Shown here in pieces: positions 58,236 to 64,000 of a DNA stretch of 64,000 nucleotides (positions within the stretch are counted from its first letter, which is position 1; every line of letters starts with the position of its first letter). The stretch spans positions 90,081-154,080 of the forward strand of contig JADGJC010000067.1 of the NCBI GenBank assembly GCA_027596075.1. The letters are read 5' to 3'. Source of the stretch: Rhizophlyctis rosea (taxonomy: Eukaryota; Chytridiomycota; Chytridiomycetes; Rhizophlyctidales; Rhizophlyctidaceae). Below the pieces are notes generated by a model. The model ran no database searches, had not been told where the DNA came from, and worked only from the letters and a program-made list of their open reading frames with translations. The position numbers were made by a program, and so were the translations under genes.

Positions 58236-59165
58236 TCATTCGCTTGTCAGATACTTCCTGAAGTATAGCGCAGCCGTCTCCGCAACCTCCTCCAAACAAC
58301 CTACACACAGCAATCCCATCAGTTCCAGATCACCCATTCTCACCACAAAGCTCCACACCCACCTCTCTCCTCAAACAAATGCGTAGCACCCTTCACAACC
58401 ACAACCTCCTTCGCCTTCGCACTCTTCAAATTATCATACACCTTCTGGTTCCATTCCCAGACTTGCGTGTCAAGTTCCCCAACGATGAGGATGGTGGGGA
58501 CCGTGAGGTTGCGTTGGATGTCGACGGGGACGAGGTCGACGCGGCCGCCGCGGGAGATGGCGCATTTGACGTTTTGGGGGCGGTGGTGGGCGGACCAGAG
58601 TGCGGCTGTGGAGGATGAGTGAGTATATTGAAAGACTTTTCAGGAAACAATCAATAAGTACCTGCTCCTCCGGTCGAAGCACCGAACGTGCCGATGGGTC
58701 TTCCAATGGTTCTTGTATCTTTTGCCAGGAAGTCAATGGCGGACACCACGCGGTTCGTGAGCATGGCTAAAAGGCTTTGATCAATAAAATACTCGAAATC
58801 CAAGCTCCAGATATGCTCATGCATACGAATGTTGAACCTGAGCTCCCTTGTACGATCATCAATCCGCTCCTCATCAGCCGTCAGTAAATCCATCAGCAGT
58901 GTACCAACGCTGTGCGCGTGGAGGGTTTTCGCAACATACTGAATTGAGATCAGTTATCAGAGCGAAGTTTCACCGCTGTCGGAATGATCATAGAAGAGTC
59001 TCGTACTTGATTTCTCGGACTGAACCTTGACGACCCACTCCCATGAGCAAACACAACGACACCTCCCGCTGGGTCGTTGGGAAGGTGCACTTCACCTTCG
59101 AGAAGTATCTGCTCGTGCGGGATGTGGACTGGGAACGCTTTTGAAGCCGTATCAGCGGACGGCAT
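58236..59165 (-). CDS. Alpha/beta hydrolase (dienelactone-hydrolase-like)
   Basis: Multi-exon, start ATG 59165, stop at 58236-58238. It resembles small alpha/beta hydrolases of the dienelactone-hydrolase type, found alone or next to phosphoribosyltransferase domains in bacteria. Seen in order: ILLEGEVHLPNDPAGGVVVFAHGSGSSRF (HGSGSS, oxyanion region), SVGTLLMDLLT, MLTNRVVSAIDFLAKD, nucleophile elbow GTFGASTGGA, then AISRGGRVDLV, TILIVGELDTQVW with the acid, and THLFEE with the His. A helix ends the protein: CLEEVAETAALYFRKYLTSE. GT-AG introns fall after PRNQ, after RFNI (removing a stretch that would otherwise read through), after the GASTGGA exon, and after FEER. The catalytic Ser, Asp and His are all present. 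Substrate not evident. Confidence 0.75.
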
Positions 59166-59962
59166 TGGTGTTGCTTATTTTCTCTGAGTGTGAGGAGTAC
59201 TGTGTGGTTGACCGTACGAGTCGGATATATGGTTGTGTTGATTTGAACGAGGAGAGCAGCAAAGAATGTCAGATATGGAAAGCATAAAACGGCGTAGCGG
59301 GAGGCAAATTGAAACCTTTACAAGGCATATGTAAAAGCCACCTTCACCGCAGCAGCTGATCATGGCAGGTGAAACCCGTAAACCTGACGCAAAATAGCAC
59401 GCGACTGGTGTGACTCAACTTTGGCGACTTGGGCCTGGGCCGGCCTGTGTTGTTTACATCTGGTAAAGATTGTAACTCATCCAATTGGCTATCAGCAGCT
59501 GCACTGCTGCGCTTTCGCCATATTGCCCCTATTCAATGTTCGCTCAATTGACGTATGAAGGGTATAGTGAAGATCTGTTGATGGTTTATTCAAAGTCTTT
59601 AATATGAATTTCAATTAGGTCCGCTCTTGTCAATGTGGGCCTTGAGTTGGACCCTGAGAGAAATTGGACAACGCGTAATACCAGCCACATACTGCGCCAT
59701 AAACACAACGGGTGGACATGTACATGTTCATTCCCCGCCTCAACGGCTCCTCCTCCATCTTTCCCACGCTACGGGAATGTCCATCTTGGGTCAAAAACCC
59801 TCGGATGAGAAACGACACCAGGGTGAAGGCAATACCTATCGAGGTAGCGTTGCGTAGTGGACACGCTTAACCCTGCAGATATCAACCTCTTTTTCTCATA
59901 AACTACAGGTTGATATTGAAATATACCCCAGACCCTTATGGTCGCTAGAGGCTATATCCAGT
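59166..59962. other. Divergent intergenic region
   Basis: About 800 bp between the start codons of the hydrolase (minus) and the WW/zinc-finger gene (plus). No gene seen. Confidence 0.5.
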
Positions 59963-62900
59963 ATGAAATCAGAAGAAGCTACTCAAAACGCACTGGCCGC
60001 TCTGGCGGCGTTAGTCAAGCAGCTGCCAACGAAAAGTGCTCGACCAACCACCCCTCCCACCAACGGTGCCTTGCCTACGCCGACAACCTTGAAAACCAGC
60101 CAGTCGCCAAACCAGTCACAACCCACTACCACAAACTCGCCCGAAACCAACGGAATACATATACGGGGCCGCGCTGGCGAGTTTGAAATCCGCGGGCGAG
60201 CTAAAATCGAAATCCGTGGACGCGATAGTAAGGTAGAAAGCAGAGAAAAAACTGCAGCGCCTACCGGACAGCTTGCTACCCCGAACCTCCTCCTCGAACC
60301 TTTACCACCATGGCAAATTCGCTTCTCCACGAGAACTGGAAAGCCTTACTACAAGAATACCATCACGTACCAGACCGCATGGCGGCTACCAGAAAGCCTC
60401 AGCATGACAGGGGAAGCGGTAGCAGCCAATCCCGCGGTTGCACCGGACTCGGATGGCAACATTGACCAGCAGAAGATTCAGACTCCGCAGCAACCCTGGA
60501 TCGTTCGGTATTCCAAGAGGTCAGGAAAACCATACTACAGAAACACATCAACCGGAGAAGCGCTTTGGCAATTACCCGATAACATCCTTCCGGCGGCGGC
60601 ACTGTGGCGATCGTATAACTCCACGGCACCCAACTTCGGCAGTGCCGTTGCCGCTGAGGAGTCCGAAGATTCAATGGCACAGGTGCGCCATCTGCTTGAA
60701 CAGGCATCGGCAGAACTAGTGCTACAGGCCCAAAATAGTGTAGAGGGCGAGAGCAAGGAAACTGATGGGATGTTAGTGGATGATCGTGTCAACGACAGCG
60801 CTGATGAGGCGCGGCTTGGTGAACACACCGATGAGCGTCTAGAAGTAGTCCATGCAGAGACAGCCCAACCAACTACCGTCCCGGATCCGTCGCTCAATGT
60901 AGCGCAATCAAATGGTGATGACCAGCCGGCTCATGCGGCAGCATCGCCATCGGACAATGTCGATCAACAATCGGCCGCACAACCCACCACTCCTCCAAAA
61001 TCCGATGCGACCTTCGACTCTCCCTCCGCTACGGAATCGGCAGCGATTCTCAAACAGCTGCTGCAACAAGCACTCGCATCTTCGCCGCCAGCACAGGAAA
61101 CACCAACCCGACAAAGTATCATCTCGACGAAGCTTGCAACCTTTCACAAACTCCAGGACTCAATCACTCTGCAGCACCGTCACCTCCGCAACGTCGAAAA
61201 CCGTTTCCAAGAGCACACGCGCACGCTTGAGCTCTATCAGAAGAGGATCAAAGAGCAAAAGCAAGTGGTGTCTGCTCTACGCGAGTCCTTTGAAGATCTG
61301 AAAAACCGGGCGAAGGAGACTCAGACGCAGATGGTGCAGAATGAGGCTAGAGTAGCGGAGCTAGAAGATACCATTGCTAGTGCTACTCAGACAGTCAACG
61401 AAGATAGCACAGAGGTTCGAGGGATCAAGATAGATATGGAGCAAAAGAGGGAGGAGCTTGTCAAACTTGTGGAAGAGTTGAAGAGGTTGGGCGAGAAGGT
61501 GAATGTGACATTGCCGGGTTCTCCAAAAGCGTCCTGCCCGCCACCCAAAACGGAAAGAAAAGACTCGTCGAAACGCAGCCCAGACCGCTCCACCCGCAAA
61601 CCCAGTCCAAAACCACGAATCATCTGCCCAACATTCAGCCGCACAAGCGAGTGCTCGACGTCCAAATGCACTCTCGGTCATCGCTGTGCGTACTGCAAGT
61701 CGTGGAGGCACGGGTTTTCCCATTGTGACCAGAAGACGCAGATATGTCTCCAGTTCAATAGGGATGAGAATGGCAGCTGCGCTTGGGGCTCGGACAATAC
61801 TTGTCCTAGGCTGCATGTGTGTGTGATGTGCCACGGAGATCATACGATGCTGGACTGTCCTGTACGGAAGGGATTGAAGGCGAATGCGGAGAATAGATAT
61901 TTTGGGAGATTTTGTTTGAATTGGCAAGCGGCCGGAACCTGTTCTTTATCCGATTGCGGTAAGTTGTCTATTGGCAATGATTTGTCAAAGTCATACTTGA
62001 AGAGGAAGTGGTTCTCACATGACGTCCATTGTACCCTTCTCATAGGTCGCTACCACAAATGCATCAACTGCCTCGACGACCACCCATCCCTCGACTGCCC
62101 CGATGTCGCCACCCGCTATGCAGACAACAAAGTTCGCATCCCAGATGCTCCAATTCCGTTGGGAACACGGGTCCCAGTTGCTCTCCGTGGCCTGGACCGC
62201 AGCACGGACCGTTACGTGCCGCCTCCACGGTCACCATCCCCCACGCCTGCGAAACGACAAAGAGAATGGGACAAAAGCAAAAGGCCGCGCTCCGAATCAG
62301 CTGACGAACGACCTGTGCGCCCGCACCCATGGCGAGGGAGGAGCGTCGGGAGGAGCCAGTCCAGGGCCCGTGCGAAGAGTAGGATTAGGAGTCCGTCTCG
62401 ACCACGTGGGAGAAGTGTACGCCCTGTCGTTGATGAAACAAGGAAAAGGATGCGACCGGACTTTTACCCGCCTCCTGAGAACAATAGAGAGAACAAAAGA
62501 ATGAAGTTCGGATCTGACATTAGTGACGGTACTCGCGGGCAGCCGTTCTCCCCTCCTCGCTTCCGCCAAGCGGACCCACGTCAACACCGCCCAGAAGACA
62601 TGCGAGCCTCGGTGCCGAATGATGGACGTCCGCATAGTAAACATTCGTCCTGGATGACGCGATCTTTGTTCAAGACGGCATTATGCTATCGCTACCAAAA
62701 TGAAGGGGTCTGCTATCACGGAGACTACTGCGAATTTGCTCATGGCAAGGTAGGGATTCACAAACACGTATACCCTGTTGTTGTGGCTCAGAAGGTTGAT
62801 ATATTCACTACCAATGCAGGGGGAGCTACGTGAGCGTCCAAACTTCGATGTCGGAAACGATGACAGGAAAAGTGATGGGACGGAAAAACCACCGTACAGA

Positions 62901-63188
62901 ATGGGAGTCAGTGAGCCGCCGCCGCGGGAAAGACCAGTCCCTTATGGCCCTCCACGTCCTCCTCGTCCTTCATCTCCTCCACGTCCTTTTGTGCGGTACA
63001 TCCCACGCTCAACGTCCGACCCACCTGGAACGCGCAGCCCGCGATTCGGTCCGTTCCGTGGATCGTCGTTTGGCCCCCCTCCACCGCCGCCGCCGCCGCC
63101 TCCGCCGCCTATTGTGAGGCCGAATCAGTTCGTTGGTCTTTCGGCGCCACCGCAAGCATGGGAAGGGGGCGGTGGTGGTAATGGTTGA
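59963..63188 (+). CDS. WW-domain and CCCH/knuckle zinc-finger protein
   Basis: Three exons, join(59963..61958, 62046..62749, 62820..63188), 1022 residues. Two WW domains, which bind Pro-rich peptides, lie at about 113-143 (PPWQIRFSTRTGKPYYKN, then AWRLP) and 175-206 (PWIVRYSKRSGKPYYRN, then LWQLP). A coiled coil spans about 390-520. Cys/His-rich motifs follow at about 550-710: CSTSKCTLGHRCAYC, CVMCHGDHTMLDC, FCLNWQAAGTCSLSDC, then CINCLDDHPSLDC. They mix CCCH-like and knuckle-like spacing. An RS/Pro-rich region precedes a classic CCCH finger (LCYRYQNEGVCYHGDYCEFAH, about 880-900). The tail is Pro-rich, with a run of over ten Pro, and could bind WW domains. The layout suggests an RNA-binding splicing or mRNA-processing factor in the nucleus; that is inference. 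Both introns rejoin the frame exactly. Confidence 0.82.
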
Positions 63189-64000
63189 TGAGAGGATAGC
63201 GGGGTCGCGGAATGGATGGGAGGTGTAGCTTTGTGTCTTTGCTTCGCGCAGGAGCTAGAAAGTGCAATCGCAACATGACCTGATGCGGGGACGCAAAAGA
63301 ATCGGGTTCAACCGAACAATTTCATTTCGCTGGCGGTTGGCTTTTATGCGTGGGGAGCTGACTCGGTGCATATATGCCGGATGGGAAAATAGGAAAAACA
63401 AAGTGTTATGATCGCATTTGCTGTACAGATATATGTTTAATTGCAGGAAAGTAAAAGCACATCGTTGCCAGTTCACCGATTGTTCTTCCAAAGATGACCT
63501 AAAGCAGAAATCCAACATCGATCCGCTACTGAACAGCAAATTACCTTCCTACCTTCTGGCTCTTCTCAATTGGCACAAAAGCCACGTCTTTGTTCACTCA
63601 GACTTTGAACATATGCAGATCTAACATGAGCTCTATGATTTTACGAAAGCAGTGGGAGCTAGGTAATTTAAGTTAAATACAGACATACTACTAAAATGGT
63701 AGATAGCTTCTGTTCAACAATTACGCCACACATACTAGGCCGCCCTGCGATTGAATAAGATTTATATATGTTACATTGTTGGATGATCAGACGGGCGGGC
63801 AAGATGCAAATCGCTTTGAATGATTAACAAGATTGTGTACGAATGGAGACCAGGGGAGGGCGTAGAGGAGAGCGCAGAAGTGTGGGCGATGAAAGGTACA
63901 AGAAGTTAAGAACTTGGTACCCAGGGAAGGTGACCAAGAGGCACAACAGTCATTATGCCATCGGGAATGAGCAAGCCAAGGGACACGAAGATGAACGAGC
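63189..64000. other. Right edge, nothing supported
   Basis: AT-rich 3' flank of the zinc-finger gene and about 500 further bases without a gene I can support. Confidence 0.5.

Overview
The window reads as nuclear DNA of an early-diverging, probably zoosporic (chytrid-like) fungus. This is an inference: most genes carry one to several short GT-AG introns (about 50-130 nt), intergenic spaces are small, the genes are fungal (POL1, an NDR/Cbk1-type kinase, a calcineurin B subunit, OPA3, a bestrophin-like channel, a BCS1-like AAA ATPase, a Wsc/Mid2-like sensor), and one locus encodes SAS-6-like domains expected in centriole-bearing lineages. A run of ten N inside one gene marks an assembly gap. 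Exon joins below were worked out by hand from reading frame, splice consensus and family resemblance; no search was run. || Layout. 1-2.8 kb: poorly resolved coiled-coil and unassigned open exons. 2.8-3.8 kb: OPA3 (+). 4.0-6.7 kb (-): a protein with two tandem SAS-6/PISA-like head domains. 7.0-12.7 kb (-): DNA polymerase alpha catalytic subunit. 13.1-14.2 kb (+): single-pass Ser/Thr-rich surface sensor. 14.4-16.4 kb (-): NDR-family kinase. 18.4-19.5 kb (+): GATA-finger protein. 20.9-22.6 kb (+): membrane-anchored GH26-like glycosidase. 24.2-26.4 kb (-): a metallo-beta-lactamase-fold hydrolase fused in frame to uroporphyrinogen-III synthase. 26.8-28.4 kb (+): a small repeat protein and calcineurin B. 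30.7-32.3 kb (-): bestrophin-like channel. 33.4-36.1 kb (+): BCS1-like ATPase across the gap. 36.3-39.6 kb: a perfect 219-bp tandem duplication and otherwise gene-poor DNA. 39.6-41.6 kb (+): divergent CK2-alpha-like kinase. 42.4-43.0 kb (+): glutathione S-transferase. 43.4-43.7 kb (-): a broken or unresolved secreted Cys-rich locus. 44.8-45.4 kb (-): decayed repeat-protein gene. 45.9-47.2 kb (+): arrestin-like protein. 47.9-49.3 kb (+): aldo/keto reductase with a one-base frameshift. 50.4-51.2 kb (+): membrane protein. 51.7-55.5 kb: an F-box/LRR gene and, head to head, a broken F-box-like gene. 56.1-57.7 kb (-): coiled-coil protein with a duplicated N-terminal module. 58.2-59.2 kb (-): alpha/beta hydrolase. 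60.0-63.2 kb (+): protein with two WW domains and several zinc-finger motifs. || The genes do not form one pathway; this is ordinary chromosomal housekeeping and signalling content, with no cluster, phage or transposon clearly visible. The most unusual items are the double SAS-6-head protein, the hydrolase-HemD fusion, the divergent CK2-like kinase, and several freshly broken genes.
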